From Acidobacteriota bacterium (GTDB taxonomy: Bacteria > Acidobacteriota > Thermoanaerobaculia > Multivoradales > J023), in assembly GCA_029263315.1 (NCBI GenBank), contig JAJCXR010000042.1, positions 1 to 64,000 of the forward strand: a stretch of 64,000 bases of DNA, given 5' to 3'. Under the pieces are notes generated by a model, which saw only the letters and a list, made by a program, of their open reading frames with translations, ran no database searches and was not told the DNA's origin. Every line of letters starts with the position of its first letter. Position 1 is the first letter of the stretch. Below, piece after piece: positions 51,487-60,559 of the stretch. Made by a program: the position numbers and the translations under genes.

Positions 51487-52293
51487 CTAACCCCGCAGAT
51501 ACAGCCAGGCCGTCACCACCAGATCGGCAAAGATGATCAGGACGATGGAGCGCACCACCGCTCGGGTCGTCGAGGTGCCGACCTCATTGGCGCCTCCCCG
51601 GGTGCTCAAACCCTGATGGCAACCGACCAGGCCGATGATGGCCCCGAACACCGTCGCTTTGAGCACGCCGCCCAGCAGATCTTCCAAACGCAGGGCGTTG
51701 AGGCTGTCGACCATATAGGTCGCGATGGGAATTCCGAGCACCACTTGGCCGACAAAACCCCCACCTAGGATGCCCACCGTGTCGCCGAACAGAGTGAGGC
51801 AGGGTACGGCCAGGGTCAGGGCCAAGAGGCGTGGTACGACGAGGGCCGCCACCGGATCGATGCCCATGACGGTCAGGGCATCGATTTCCTGTGACACCTT
51901 CATGGTGCCGAGCTCTGCGGTGATCGCCGAGCCAACCCGGCCGGCCACCAAGATGGAGGTCAGAAGAGGCGCCAGCTCTCGCACGACGGACACCGCCACC
52001 AACGCCGGCACCAGGCTCTGGGCGCCGAGCTGACGTAGCTGGTAGGCGGACTGCAAAGCCAGGATCATGCCCACCAAGAAAGAGATCAGCATCACCAGGG
52101 GTAGGGAGCTGAGGCCAGACCGTTCCATTTGCTCCAAGCTGGCCCGCCAGCGGAAGCGCTGGCCACGGAACGGACCGGCGACCGCCTGCACGGTCGCCTG
52201 GACTGCCAACCGATAGAGTCTGCCAACATCGGCCAGCCAATCTTCGCTCCAGGCACCGAGGCGTCCGAGGGCTTTTGCCGCCTTCAATCGCAA
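51487..52293 (-). CDS. MlaE-type ABC transporter permease
   Basis: 268-residue inner-membrane permease of the MlaE/YrbE family, which moves phospholipids or other lipids between the two membranes. Signature segments: FLVGMILALQSAYQLRQLGA, ALVAVSVVRELAPLLTSILV, AGRVGSAITAELGTMKVSQE, IDALTVMGIDPVAALVVPR, then ATVFGAIIGLVGCHQGLSTR and GGANEVGTSTTRAVV. The first codon is TTG at 52293, overlapping the STAS gene by 10 bases; GAAGG lies about 9 bases upstream. The ATPase (MlaF) and MCE (MlaD) genes are not in the window. A 14-base tandem duplication (51471-51498) spans its stop codon. Paired with the STAS protein as in Mla systems. Confidence 0.93.
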   Translation of the reverse strand: MRLKAAKALGRLGAWSEDWLADVGRLYRLAVQATVQAVAGPFRGQRFRWRASLEQMERSGLSSLPLVMLISFLVGMILALQSAYQLRQLGAQSLVPALVAVSVVRELAPLLTSILVAGRVGSAITAELGTMKVSQEIDALTVMGIDPVAALVVPRLLALTLAVPCLTLFGDTVGILGGGFVGQVVLGIPIATYMVDSLNALRLEDLLGGVLKATVFGAIIGLVGCHQGLSTRGGANEVGTSTTRAVVRSIVLIIFADLVVTAWLYLRG

Positions 52294-52658
52294 TCGCAGC
52301 TGCCTTCGTCCGGCAGATCACCCAGGCAGCCCAAACAACGGGAAAGAGCCTTCTCCAAACCGGCCAGACTGAAGACGTTCCGCACCGATGGGCTCGGGGT
52401 ACAAAAGTAGATGGTCGGGCCGCTCTTGCGGGTCAGCATCAAGCCCTCCACCAGCACCGCCATGGCGGCGGTATCCATGTGCCGGACCGAGCCCAGCTCC
52501 ACCACCAGGCGCGCATCGTCGGGCTCCCCTGCCATCGCCTCCAGGAGACGACGGCGCAGCTCGGGTGCCTCTTTGAAGGTAGCCCGCCCTTCCAGGTGCA
52601 GGACGGAGGTCTTTTCCATGACCTCGGTTCGATAGTCGATCGTTAGATTTCCGATCAT
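52284..52658 (-). CDS. STAS-domain (MlaB-like) protein
   Basis: 124 residues with a single STAS domain: SVLHLEGRATFKEAPELRRR, LVVELGSVRHMDTAAMAVLV, EGLMLTRKSGPTIYFCTPSP. HMDTAA is at the place where anti-sigma antagonists carry the phosphorylatable Ser/Thr (often DSSG). The gene is fused in expression to the MlaE-type permease (overlapping by 10 bases), so a MlaB-like transporter subunit is more likely than an anti-sigma antagonist. The C-terminus is rich in Cys (CLGCLG...CDCD), which is unusual for the family and could bind a metal. ATG 52658. Confidence 0.88.
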   Translation of the reverse strand: MIGNLTIDYRTEVMEKTSVLHLEGRATFKEAPELRRRLLEAMAGEPDDARLVVELGSVRHMDTAAMAVLVEGLMLTRKSGPTIYFCTPSPSVRNVFSLAGLEKALSRCLGCLGDLPDEGSCDCD

Positions 52659-52856
52659 GGCGGCAGTTTAGCAGCTCCAGATCCAGCGACGACAGGCTGC
52701 TCCTGGCCGTGACAAAAAAACTGTTTAGCATGACCCTCTAATTGGTCCCGGCAAAAGATTGACAATTGGACCTCGGTCGAACCCGGTGAAGACGATAGAT
52801 TGGAGACTCGGACGAACCCCTTGTGACTTGCCTCCCATGTCACCGGAGACGAAACG

Positions 52857-54938
52857 ATGCCCCAAACGCTCCCCAAGCCGAAGCAGCCGACCGACGAGAG
52901 CGCCCCGTCGATGTCCCACCTCACCTCCTGCCCCCTCGACTGTCCCGATTCCTGCAGCCTCGAGGTGACAGTGAAAGAGAATCGGGTGGTGAAGATCGAA
53001 GGCAGCCGGCGCAATCCATTGACCTCGGGTTTCATCTGCTCAAAAGTCAGCAAGTTCGGACGTCATGTCCACAGCGACAAACGCATCTTGCAACCGGCGA
53101 GGCGTCGGGGAGCCAAGGGGTCCGCTGACTTCGAGCCGATCAGCTGGGAAGCCGCCATGACCCTGCTCAGCCAGCGGCTCGAAGAGACGGTGGCGACGGC
53201 CGGTGCCCAAGCCATCTTGCCCTTTTGTTATGGCGGTTCCAATGGCTACTTCAGCCAGGATGCAACCGACGCCCGCCTGTTCCGTCGCCTCGGGGCCTGT
53301 CGACTCGAACGGGCCATCTGCGCCGCCCCCTCCAGCCGCGCCTACAAGGGACTCTACGGCCACTTGCCGGGCATGGCCCCGGAGGACTTCGAGCACTCCC
53401 GGTTGATCATCGTCTGGGGCGCCAACCCGTCGGTGTCGAGCATCCATCTGGTGCCCATTATCCAAAGGGCTCAAGCCTCCGGCGCCAAGCTGGTGGTGAT
53501 CGATCCACGGACCACCGGCCTGGCCAAGAAGGCGGATTTGCACCTGGCCCCCCTTCCCGGAACCGATCTGGTTCTCGCCTTGGCTCTGATTCGCTGGCTG
53601 TTCGACAACCACCTCGCCGATGTGGATTTCCTGCAACGCCATACCACCGGTGCCGAGGAGCTCCGCCGACGCAGTCAGCCTTGGACCCTCGAGGCGGCGG
53701 CTGCGGTGAGCGGCGTCGAGGCGTCTGATCTCTTGTGTTTGGCCGAGCTCTACGCCACCTCCTCACCGGCCGCCATCCGCTGCGGTTGGGGCTCGGAGCG
53801 CAACCGCAACGGCGGCTCCGCCACTGCAGCCATCATCGCCTTGCCGGCGGTGGCGGGAAAGTTCGCTCAACGGGGTGGCGGTTACATGATGTCCAACTCC
53901 GCCGCCTGGCAGCTCGACCCCAGCGCCGTCGACGGCGAGCCGGAACCCAGCGTCCGCAGCCTCAATATGGTCCGTCTAGGGCGCGATTTATTGAGCCTCC
54001 ATCCTCCGATTGAGCTACTTTTTGTCTACAACGCCAATCCCTTGATGACCTTGCCCGAGCAAGGCAAGGTGCGAAAGGGTCTTGAACGGCAAGATCTTTT
54101 CACCGTCGTCTTCGATCAGGTGATGACCGACACCGCCCGCTACGCCGATCTCGTCTTGCCGGCCACCACCTTCCTCGAGCACCGGGATCTACGACATGGC
54201 TACGGCACCATGGCATTGCAACCCATCGAACCGGTGATCCCGCCCGTCGGCGAGGCCCGATCAAATTTCGAAGTCTTCGGCGAGCTCTGTCGACGCCTCG
54301 GGCTCGATCGCCCCACGGATGCGCTGGATCTCGATACCTTCAAGCACCGCCTCTTGGCCCAGGGGAGCCTGCCGACCGAAGACAGTGGACAGGCCAACCA
54401 CTTAGGGCGGGCCCTCGACCAGGACGCCATCGTTTTTCCCACCAGCGGCCGGACGCCGATTCAGTTTGTCGACCTCTTCCCAAAGACCGAAGACGGCAAG
54501 ATCCATCTAGTCCCCCAGGACCTGGACGAGGAAACACCGGAAGGTCTCTACACTTACCGTCCCAACGGGCATGGGGATGGCAAAGCCATGGAGTTTCCCT
54601 TGGCCATGGTGTCGGCGGCAACTCGCTTCACCATCAGCTCGACCCTCGGTCATCTCAACCGTCGAATCGCCGAGGTGGAGGTCCATGCCGACGATGCCGC
54701 GGCACGGGGTTTGGCGCCAGGCGATCGAGTGCGGGTATGGAATGACCTAGGCGAAGTCCACTGCCAGGTGCGCCTGAGCCAGGATGTGCGTCCTGGCGTC
54801 GTGCAACTGCCCAAGGGCCTGTGGTCCCACAATACCTACAACGGCAATACCTCGAATTCCCTGGTCCCCGCCAGCTACGCCGATCTCGGCGGCGGCGCCT
54901 GCTTCAACGATGCTCGGGTCGAGGTGACCAAGATCTAG
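52857..54938 (+). CDS. Molybdopterin oxidoreductase, DMSO reductase family
   Basis: 693 residues. Four Cys for a 4Fe-4S cluster open the protein (CPLDCPDSC, then ICSK). Bis-MGD-binding segments follow: WEAAMTLLSQRLEETV, FEHSRLIIVWGANPSVSS, VVIDPRTTGLAKKADLHL, GTDLVLALALIRWL, and later NANPLMTLPE and DTARYADLVLPATTFLEH. The C-terminal domain has VEVHADDAAARGLAPGDRVR and YNGNTSNSLVP. A Cys in ERAICAAPSSRAYKGLYG might ligand the Mo. No twin-arginine signal is visible, so it is probably cytoplasmic. No subunit or molybdenum cofactor genes accompany it. Substrate unknown; thiosulfate-, formate- and other oxidoreductases share this fold. Start ATG 52857 with GGAG 9 bases upstream; a second ATG at 52911 is possible. 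Confidence 0.93.
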   Translation: MPQTLPKPKQPTDESAPSMSHLTSCPLDCPDSCSLEVTVKENRVVKIEGSRRNPLTSGFICSKVSKFGRHVHSDKRILQPARRRGAKGSADFEPISWEAAMTLLSQRLEETVATAGAQAILPFCYGGSNGYFSQDATDARLFRRLGACRLERAICAAPSSRAYKGLYGHLPGMAPEDFEHSRLIIVWGANPSVSSIHLVPIIQRAQASGAKLVVIDPRTTGLAKKADLHLAPLPGTDLVLALALIRWLFDNHLADVDFLQRHTTGAEELRRRSQPWTLEAAAAVSGVEASDLLCLAELYATSSPAAIRCGWGSERNRNGGSATAAIIALPAVAGKFAQRGGGYMMSNSAAWQLDPSAVDGEPEPSVRSLNMVRLGRDLLSLHPPIELLFVYNANPLMTLPEQGKVRKGLERQDLFTVVFDQVMTDTARYADLVLPATTFLEHRDLRHGYGTMALQPIEPVIPPVGEARSNFEVFGELCRRLGLDRPTDALDLDTFKHRLLAQGSLPTEDSGQANHLGRALDQDAIVFPTSGRTPIQFVDLFPKTEDGKIHLVPQDLDEETPEGLYTYRPNGHGDGKAMEFPLAMVSAATRFTISSTLGHLNRRIAEVEVHADDAAARGLAPGDRVRVWNDLGEVHCQVRLSQDVRPGVVQLPKGLWSHNTYNGNTSNSLVPASYADLGGGACFNDARVEVTKI

Positions 54939-54951
54939 CTCCAACTTTTTC

Positions 54952-55004
54952 TTGACTCCAGGGCGCACCGGATATACTGTCGCCAAGTCGCTACACATGT
55001 AGCG
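54952..55004 (+). promoter_or_regulatory. Promoter and BlaI-type operator
   Basis: A -35 TTGACT (54952-54957) and a -10 TATACT (54973-54978) stand 15 bases apart. CGCTACA-CA-TGTAGCG (54989-55004) follows, a perfect 7-bp inverted repeat with a 2-base centre. It contains TACAnnTGTA, the half-sites recognised by the BlaI/MecI family. It lies at about the transcription start, 40 bases before the repressor gene, so autorepression is expected. Confidence 0.85.
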
Positions 55005-55044
55005 CCATAACGACACGGCGCAGACCGCCGAGCGAGGGCGACTG

Positions 55045-55476
55045 ATGAGCGATCTGGAGCGTCTCGATATCAACCGTACGGATTTTGCTGTGCTCAAGGT
55101 GCTGTGGAAACGCGGCGCGGTGAGCGCCCGCGAAGCCCACGGCGACTTGCAGCCCCGCTTCGATTGGGCCTATTCGACGACCCGTACCATCCTAGAGCGC
55201 ATGGTCAAGAAGGGCCTGGCGCGCAAAGAAACGTTTCACGGTCTCCTCATCTACCGCGCCGCGGTGTCGCGAGTGGCCGTGCTGGCGGCGCGGGTCCGGG
55301 AGTTCGCCGAGTCGGTTCTGGAGTTGGAGCCTGGCCCGGTGGTCTCCTTGTTCAGCCAGGGAGAGGCCCTGGACGCCGAGGAGATCGCAGAGCTAGAGCA
55401 GCTTTTGGCGGCGCCTCAGGAGGGCGACGCCAAGACACGCGATCCGAAGGTGCTCTCCGCAAAGGTAGCGAAATGA
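55045..55476 (+). CDS. BlaI/MecI/CopY-family repressor
   Basis: 143 residues. The winged-helix domain reads ELERLDINRTDFAVLKVLW-type opening (here DLERLDINRTDFAVLKVLWK), GAVSAREAHGDL, DWAYSTTRTILERMVKKGLA, and RKETFHGLLIYRA. The C-terminal dimerisation region is helical. Proteolysis by a partner M56 protease normally releases repression; the next gene encodes such a protease, overlapping by ATGA. The TACAnnTGTA operator lies just upstream. Beta-lactam resistance is not implied: no beta-lactamase is present, and the system probably reports on envelope or peptidoglycan state. Confidence 0.95.
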   Translation: MSDLERLDINRTDFAVLKVLWKRGAVSAREAHGDLQPRFDWAYSTTRTILERMVKKGLARKETFHGLLIYRAAVSRVAVLAARVREFAESVLELEPGPVVSLFSQGEALDAEEIAELEQLLAAPQEGDAKTRDPKVLSAKVAK

Positions 55477-57173
55477 ACGGCGTTTGGTGGCCGATGGTGA
55501 CGCCCGAGGCCGAGATCCTGCGCGGCCTCGAAACGGTGGCCTCCCAAGGCCTCACCCTGCTGACACAGCAATTGCTCTACGCCAGCTTGGTGGCCTTGCT
55601 GGTGGCCCTACCTGCCCGCTGGCTCGGCCGGCGCTACCCGACCCTCGCCCATGGCCTCTGGAGCCTGGTTTGGATCCGTTTGTTGATGCCGCCCAACGGC
55701 GCCTCGAGCTTCAGCCTACGGGCCCTGATGGAGGGTTGGTTAGGCGACGAGGGCCCCGTCCCACCGGCCCACGGCACAGGGCTCCCGGCCTCCCTACCGA
55801 CCTTGCCGACGGGGGCGCCTTGGCCCACTTCAGAGGCATGGCCCGCCAGCTTGCCCACCTCCGCCCTCGTGCTGCTGCTCTGGTGCTCGGCCGGCCTGCT
55901 GATCTTCTGGCTGGCCGGCCGACGAAGACGAGCCTATCGACGGCTGCTACAAACTCAACTCGTAGCCTCCGACCTCTTACGGCGCCTCGATCACTGGCGG
56001 CAACGGTTGGGCATCCGAACCCCGGTGACGCTGTGGACCGCCGGACCGTCGACCGCGGGGGCGTGCTCCGGGGCAACGCGGAACGGCGCCAAAGAGCAAG
56101 CACCCTTCACCCTGGGAGTACGTCGACCACGTATTTTCCTGCCGCAACGTCTGCTACGCCTGGCGGACGACGACAGCTCCGCGGGTCAGGATCTCCTGGA
56201 CGCCGTGCTCGGCCACGAGTTGGCCCACATCGCCCATCGCGACGATCTGTGGCTACGTTGCCAACGCCTGTTGCTCAGTTTCTATCCTTTCTTCCCGCCC
56301 CTCTGGCTGGCCTGCCGTCACATGCACGACGCCCGAGAGCGCATGGCCGATCGTCGCGCCTTGGCGGCGGGTTGCCTGCCACCCCGCCGCTATGCCTTGG
56401 CTTTGCTCCGTGTTCACCAAATGCAACTCAACCTGCCGACGGCGGTCTCCGCCTTCGGCTCCAATCCGAGGAGACTCGTTGTGCGTATCCGTTCCATTCT
56501 CGATCTTCCTTCCGACCCAACCCACACTCCGACCCGCCAACGCTTTGCCGCTTGGCGTGGCCTTTTGACCCAACCGGCCGCCAGCCTGCCCTTGGTCGTC
56601 CTGCTGAGTATCCTGGTATTGCCGATGGCAGCACCCCAGGCCAGTGCCGAGAGCACTGCCGATGGTGGCGTCAACGGGCAAGGCGAGCCACCGCCCAGCA
56701 CCAGCAGCGACCAGGCCACCGCTTCTCCGACCCCTCCAACCGCGGTGACGGCAGGGCTCGATCGACCTCGGACAGCACTGCAGAATCCCCTGGCCAAAGG
56801 TCGTTTGACGGCGGGTTTTGGTCCCTGGAAGTCTCCTTTCAAGGACGGACTCCCCCACCACGATGGGCTCGATCTATCGAGCCCCAAGGGTAGTGCCATC
56901 GTCGCCCCTGCCGACGGCACCGTCCGCCGGGTCCAAACCACCGAGCTCGGTGACTTTGGCGTCTATCTGGTCATCGACCACGGCGACGGTCTTGAGACCT
57001 TCTACGCTCATCTCGGCAACGTGGTGGTGGAAGAGGGCGATCGGGTCCGAGCGGGGCAGACCATCGCCACCGTTGGCATGAGTGGTAAAACAACGGGGCC
57101 GCATCTGCACTTCGAGGTCCGTCGGGCCGGCCAACCGGTGGATCCGGCCGGCCTGATCGACGACTTCGGCTAA
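55473..57173 (+). CDS. M56-M23 fused metallopeptidase (BlaR1-like)
   Basis: 566 residues, membrane-bound. Several N-terminal helices ([39 protein letters not shown]) frame the M56 protease domain with [11 protein letters not shown] (His248, Glu249, His252). A further helix ([14 protein letters not shown]) leads to the outer-facing part. Instead of the penicillin-binding sensor of BlaR1, that part is an M23 domain (about 440-566): [20 protein letters not shown], and [10 protein letters not shown], with the zinc His/Asp set for cutting peptidoglycan peptides. The ATG overlaps the repressor stop. I infer a sensor whose M23 domain touches or trims peptidoglycan and whose M56 domain degrades the repressor. 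It may alternatively be a combined envelope hydrolase. Confidence 0.93.
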   Translation: MNGVWWPMVTPEAEILRGLETVASQGLTLLTQQLLYASLVALLVALPARWLGRRYPTLAHGLWSLVWIRLLMPPNGASSFSLRALMEGWLGDEGPVPPAHGTGLPASLPTLPTGAPWPTSEAWPASLPTSALVLLLWCSAGLLIFWLAGRRRRAYRRLLQTQLVASDLLRRLDHWRQRLGIRTPVTLWTAGPSTAGACSGATRNGAKEQAPFTLGVRRPRIFLPQRLLRLADDDSSAGQDLLDAVLGHELAHIAHRDDLWLRCQRLLLSFYPFFPPLWLACRHMHDARERMADRRALAAGCLPPRRYALALLRVHQMQLNLPTAVSAFGSNPRRLVVRIRSILDLPSDPTHTPTRQRFAAWRGLLTQPAASLPLVVLLSILVLPMAAPQASAESTADGGVNGQGEPPPSTSSDQATASPTPPTAVTAGLDRPRTALQNPLAKGRLTAGFGPWKSPFKDGLPHHDGLDLSSPKGSAIVAPADGTVRRVQTTELGDFGVYLVIDHGDGLETFYAHLGNVVVEEGDRVRAGQTIATVGMSGKTTGPHLHFEVRRAGQPVDPAGLIDDFG

Positions 57174-57359
57174 GAGGAGGCTGCCCGGCAGGTGCGGCGA
57201 CGGGATACAATGCTGGTCATGCCCGTCGCCGATTTGCCGCCGAGACGCGACGGGCCACGGCTCTACCGGCTCTGTCGGCCGCGACCCCGTCGGGCACAAC
57301 TCCATCAACGGCGTCGATGCATCCGCCAGCCGAGCAAGACCGAATCAACCGTCGAAGGC

Positions 57360-57448
57360 GTTTCCGAGTCCGCAACGCTTTCCGAGACCGTGCCGCTTTC
57401 CGAGACCGTGCCGCTTTTCGAGACCGCAACGCTTTCCCAGACCGCTAC
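57360..57448 (+). repeat. 18-base tandem repeats upstream of the MsrB gene
   Basis: Four full units of 18 bases (57377-57394, 57395-57412, 57413-57430, 57431-57448; type GCTTTCCGAGACCGTGCC) follow a partial one (57360-57376). The second and third units are identical. The array ends 18 bases before the MsrB start codon and its ribosome binding site. It lies in 57174-57466, where no other gene is supported. It may tune expression of the lipoprotein by copy number, or be plain slippage. Confidence 0.85.
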
Positions 57449-57466
57449 GTCTTGCAGGAGATCACC

Positions 57467-58009
57467 ATGCGACCCTCCCTTCCCGGCCTGCTCATTCTCA
57501 TTCTGATCCTGGGCTGCACCGGCCCCACCTCCCACCGCGCCGACGCCAGCGACGGTGGCCAGGACAGCGCCGACTTCTCGAGCTCCCTTCCGGAATCGGA
57601 GCGGGTCATCAAGAGCGACGAGGAATGGAAACAGATCCTCGACAGCAACGAGTTCTACATCCTGCGTCAAGAGGGCACGGAGCGCGCCTTCAGCGGTGAT
57701 TTGTGGGATCACAAGGAGTCCGGGATCTACACCTGTGCGGCGTGCGGTTTGCCCCTCTTCGCCTCGGATACCAAGTTCAAATCGGGCACCGGCTGGCCGT
57801 CCTACTATCAACCGATCGAAGAGAGTCACGTCGGCACCGACGAGGATCGCGCCTTTGGCATGCTGCGCACCGAGGTGCACTGCGCTCGCTGCGGCGGTCA
57901 TCTAGGCCACATCTTCAACGACGGACCGCCCCCCACTGGGCTGCGCTACTGCATCAACTCGGCGTCCCTCGACTTCGAGCCCAAGGATGCCGCGGCGGCT
58001 CCCGAGTGA
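57467..58009 (+). CDS. msrB: Peptide-methionine (R)-S-oxide reductase lipoprotein
   Basis: 180 residues. ATG 57467 is set by AGGAG six bases upstream; a longer frame would only read through the tandem repeats. The signal ends in a lipobox (LILILGC), so the enzyme is lipid-anchored in the envelope. The MsrB domain has zinc-binding CAAC and CARC pairs, [11 protein letters not shown], the [18 protein letters not shown] block with the resolving/catalytic region, and INSASLDF at the end. It repairs (R)-methionine sulfoxide in periplasmic proteins. No partner MsrA or electron-donor gene lies nearby. Confidence 0.96.
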   Translation: MRPSLPGLLILILILGCTGPTSHRADASDGGQDSADFSSSLPESERVIKSDEEWKQILDSNEFYILRQEGTERAFSGDLWDHKESGIYTCAACGLPLFASDTKFKSGTGWPSYYQPIEESHVGTDEDRAFGMLRTEVHCARCGGHLGHIFNDGPPPTGLRYCINSASLDFEPKDAAAAPE

Positions 58010-58121
58010 GCTCGGAGGCAGGTAACTGACCCAGCGACGGCGCGGCGGATCCCCCGTTGACGCCAACGCCATCGAGGCCCTGCGCCGGGAGACCCAACTG
58101 GCGGAAGCGCTGCAGCGCTCC

Positions 58122-59294
58122 GTGCGGCAACAACCCGGCAAGTATCGCGAGGTCGCCGATCTGACCCAGTCCAGCGGCCTGGACGAAGCCGACCTGCAGA
58201 ATCTCCTACAGCGTCATTTCCAAAGTCGTGCCGAAGCTTTCCTGGCGCATCATCGGCTCGCTGCCCTGACTACGGAGCTGCAAGCTGGACAGCAGGACTT
58301 CGGCGCACTGGCCCGAGATCTTGGCTGGCACGATTCCCGGGAGGCGGCAGGGCTTTTCCATCGCCACAGCGGGCTACGGCCTTCCTGCTATCGAGATCTA
58401 CCCCGGCAACACAGTTGGGCCATGGACCTGCCGTCCTATTTTGGTCACGACTCGGTGCTCGCCTACCTCGGGCGGGATGCCCAAAGTCTCTACGAGCGAG
58501 TCCACAACTCGAGCTTCCGCTTCGCCCTGCGCAGCGACGCCGGAGCCGTGCAGGTGGCGGCGGAGATCGGCCAACGGACGGTGCAATGCCGGCTCTCCGG
58601 CCCCGGCGTCGATGATCCGAAGGCGGCCTTCAGCGCCCACCGCTTGCTGCGTCGCTACCTGGGGTTGAGCATCGATCCCACCGCCTTCGAGCACCGGGCC
58701 GACGACGATCCGTTGCACCGTCGGCTTTTGGCCCAGCGACGCGGCCTGTCGATTCCCCAAACCCCCAGCGTCTTCGACGGCCTGGTCTGGGTCGTCGCTG
58801 GCCAGCAAGTGAGCTTGGCGGTGGCCTTTGTCCTACGGCGCCGTCTGGGCCACCTCTGTGGCACCCAGCTAGACGACGACCTCTGGCTTCCCCCCACCGC
58901 CGCCGAGGTCGCGGCGATCGACCTCGACACCCTGCGGGCCAATAGCTGGTCGCAGCGCAAGGCCGAGTATGTGCTCGATCTGGCGACGGCGGTGCGTGAC
59001 GGCGACCTCGATTTGGAGGATCTCCAGCAAGCCTCGACCCTGCGGCTCGAATCTACCCTGATGGCCCGTCGCGGCCTCGGGCCATGGTCGGTGGCCTACT
59101 TGATGATGCGCAGCTTTGGCCTCGCCGATTGTGTGCCGGTGGGCGACGCCGCCCTGAAACGCAATCTACGCCGTTTCTTCGAGCTTGAAAAGAATCCCGA
59201 TGTGGCCACCACACTGCGGCTGATGCAGCCCTTCGCGCCGTTTCGCAGCCTCGCTACCTTCCATTTTTGGGCCCACGACAAGAATAGTCAGTGA
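58122..59294 (+). CDS. AlkA-like DNA-3-methyladenine glycosylase with AraC-type HTH
   Basis: 390 residues as annotated; the reading frame stays open back to 58026, so the true start is uncertain (GTG 58122 is used; a CTG at 58026 follows GGAGG). The N-terminal 95 residues are an AraC-type helix-turn-helix (ADLTQSSGLDEADLQNLLQR ... ARDLGWHDSREAAGLF, HRHSGLRPSCYR), without the Cys-rich Ada methyl acceptor. The glycosylase follows: TPSVFDGLVWVVAGQQVSLA, and the helix-hairpin-helix GLGPWSVAYLMMRSFG with the catalytic Asp in VPVGDAAL. It removes alkylated bases from DNA. It follows msrB by 112 bases, so a damage-repair unit is plausible. A degraded copy of part of this gene lies downstream. Confidence 0.9.
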   Translation: MRQQPGKYREVADLTQSSGLDEADLQNLLQRHFQSRAEAFLAHHRLAALTTELQAGQQDFGALARDLGWHDSREAAGLFHRHSGLRPSCYRDLPRQHSWAMDLPSYFGHDSVLAYLGRDAQSLYERVHNSSFRFALRSDAGAVQVAAEIGQRTVQCRLSGPGVDDPKAAFSAHRLLRRYLGLSIDPTAFEHRADDDPLHRRLLAQRRGLSIPQTPSVFDGLVWVVAGQQVSLAVAFVLRRRLGHLCGTQLDDDLWLPPTAAEVAAIDLDTLRANSWSQRKAEYVLDLATAVRDGDLDLEDLQQASTLRLESTLMARRGLGPWSVAYLMMRSFGLADCVPVGDAALKRNLRRFFELEKNPDVATTLRLMQPFAPFRSLATFHFWAHDKNSQ

Positions 59295-59328
59295 TGCGTC
59301 GAGCCTGGCGCCCGGCTGGCGAGTCGAT

Positions 59329-59404
59329 GGTCGCTGCGATTGATCTCTACACCCTGCGGCCAAACGGCTGATCGCAGCGCTAAGCGGAGCTCGAGCACGA
59401 TCTG
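59329..59404 (+). pseudogene. Degenerate partial copy of the glycosylase gene
   Basis: Bases 59329-59404 align without gaps with 58907-58982 inside the glycosylase gene, with 59 of 76 identical by my count. The copy contains in-frame stops, so it does not code. It shows either an old tandem duplication or the remains of a paralogue. Only this stretch could be matched; the flanks (59295-59328 and 59405-59537) show no clear similarity. Confidence 0.75.
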
Positions 59405-59537
59405 CCTGGGGTGCATTGCTAGGAGATGGCCCCCGGGCCAGTGCGGCGCCATCTCTGCTAGCCTGCCAAGCTCGATTGAGGTAAAGTTCCCTATGCCGAA
59501 GTCAACGTAGGGTGATGGGGATAGCGGAAGCCCGCTT

Positions 59538-59750
59538 GTGTCCGTCCCGTTTTGCCGAAATCGGTCCCAGCGAGGGGCTCTTCGAGCCAGCACGGACGGC
59601 GTGCTGGCTGAGCCGCAGGGCCAAGGGAACGGGATCAAACCTTGATACAAAAGGGTTTAGAACGACACGTTAGCGTTGGGGCGAGTTGCGGAGGCCGCGA
59701 ACAGCCGAAGGGCTCCCGCCCCTCATCGTTTTCTCGGATGGGATCTAGCT
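59538..59750. repeat. Intergenic repeat, copy B
   Basis: About 213 bases, colinear with copy A (32790-33000), roughly 80-85 percent identical by eye, with the same end sequences and the same internal AGCAC/GTGCT hairpin. The shared core includes ATCAAACCTTGATA, AGCGTTGGGGCGAG and ACAGCCGAAGGGCTCCCGCC. It sits in the long gap 59295-59967 between the glycosylase gene and the sigma factor gene. The rest of that gap shows no gene. Confidence 0.8.
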
Positions 59751-59967
59751 AGAGGTACTTGCAGCTCGACGTTACCTCCACAAGGCTCTACAAACGTGCG
59801 AAGCCCCCCCCACTTCGCCGTGTACCGCACGCCTGTATTGATGCTAGGACCTCCTGTGGCCTCTGGCCAAAGCGCAGACCGTTTCCTGCACACCAGTAGG
59901 CCCGAGGCTCGGATCTCAAAGACCACAGGCTGAACCTGCACACCTACAGTCCATAGGATAAGAATCG

Positions 59968-60552
59968 ATGGCGGACCAGCGAATGCCAAATTCCACCTGG
60001 CCAGATCGACGTTTGGTGGAAAGCTGCCTGCAAGGCGACCAGAAGGCTTGGAACGCCCTCATTGAGAAGTACAAAAACCTGGTCTACTCAATCGCGATCA
60101 AGTACAGGGCGAATCCGACGGAGGCCCAAGACCTTTTCCAAGCGATCTGGCTGGATGTATTTCTGGACCTCAGTAAACTTCGCAAGAAGAGCTCTCTGAA
60201 ATCTTGGCTGATCTCCTTGGCGACCCATCGCTGTTATCACTGGAAACTGCGCGAGAAGAAATCGAAATTCGACGAGGCCACAGAAACTGAAAGCGAAACC
60301 ATAGAGGATTCGGCTGCCCTGCCCGCAGCGCTGTTGGAAGAAGCGGAAAGAGACCAGACGGTTCGCGAGGCCATTGGGCGCCTCAGTCCGAGCTGTCAAA
60401 AGCTCATCCGACTCCTCTTCTATGAAGACCCACGGTTGCCTTACGATCGTGTTGCGGAATCGATGGACATGGCGAGAGGATCGATCAGCTACCTGCGCCG
60501 CCGCTGCCTGGAACGTCTTGAGCGACGCTTGAGGAAGCTCGGTCTGGAATGA
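59968..60552 (+). CDS. ECF-type RNA polymerase sigma factor
   Basis: 194 residues. Region 2: LVESCLQGDQKAWNALIEKY, LVYSIAIKYRANPTEAQDLF, QAIWLDVFLDLSKLRKKSSL, then KSWLISLATHRCYHWKLRE. Region 4: QTVREAIGRLSPSCQKLIRL, LFYEDPRLPYDRVAESMDM, and ARGSISYLRRRCLERLERRL. There is no anchor or extra domain. ATG 59968 follows AGGAT 8 bases upstream. It precedes the TPR-CHAT gene by seven bases and opens a cluster that continues past the window edge. Base composition is lower in GC than most of the window, so the cluster may be acquired. Confidence 0.93.
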   Translation: MADQRMPNSTWPDRRLVESCLQGDQKAWNALIEKYKNLVYSIAIKYRANPTEAQDLFQAIWLDVFLDLSKLRKKSSLKSWLISLATHRCYHWKLREKKSKFDEATETESETIEDSAALPAALLEEAERDQTVREAIGRLSPSCQKLIRLLFYEDPRLPYDRVAESMDMARGSISYLRRRCLERLERRLRKLGLE

Positions 60553-60559
60553 GTCCTCA

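Noticed and set aside
55045..57173. Beta-lactam resistance locus
   Set aside because: The repressor/protease pair resembles BlaI/BlaR1, but there is no penicillin-binding sensor domain and no beta-lactamase gene in the window.
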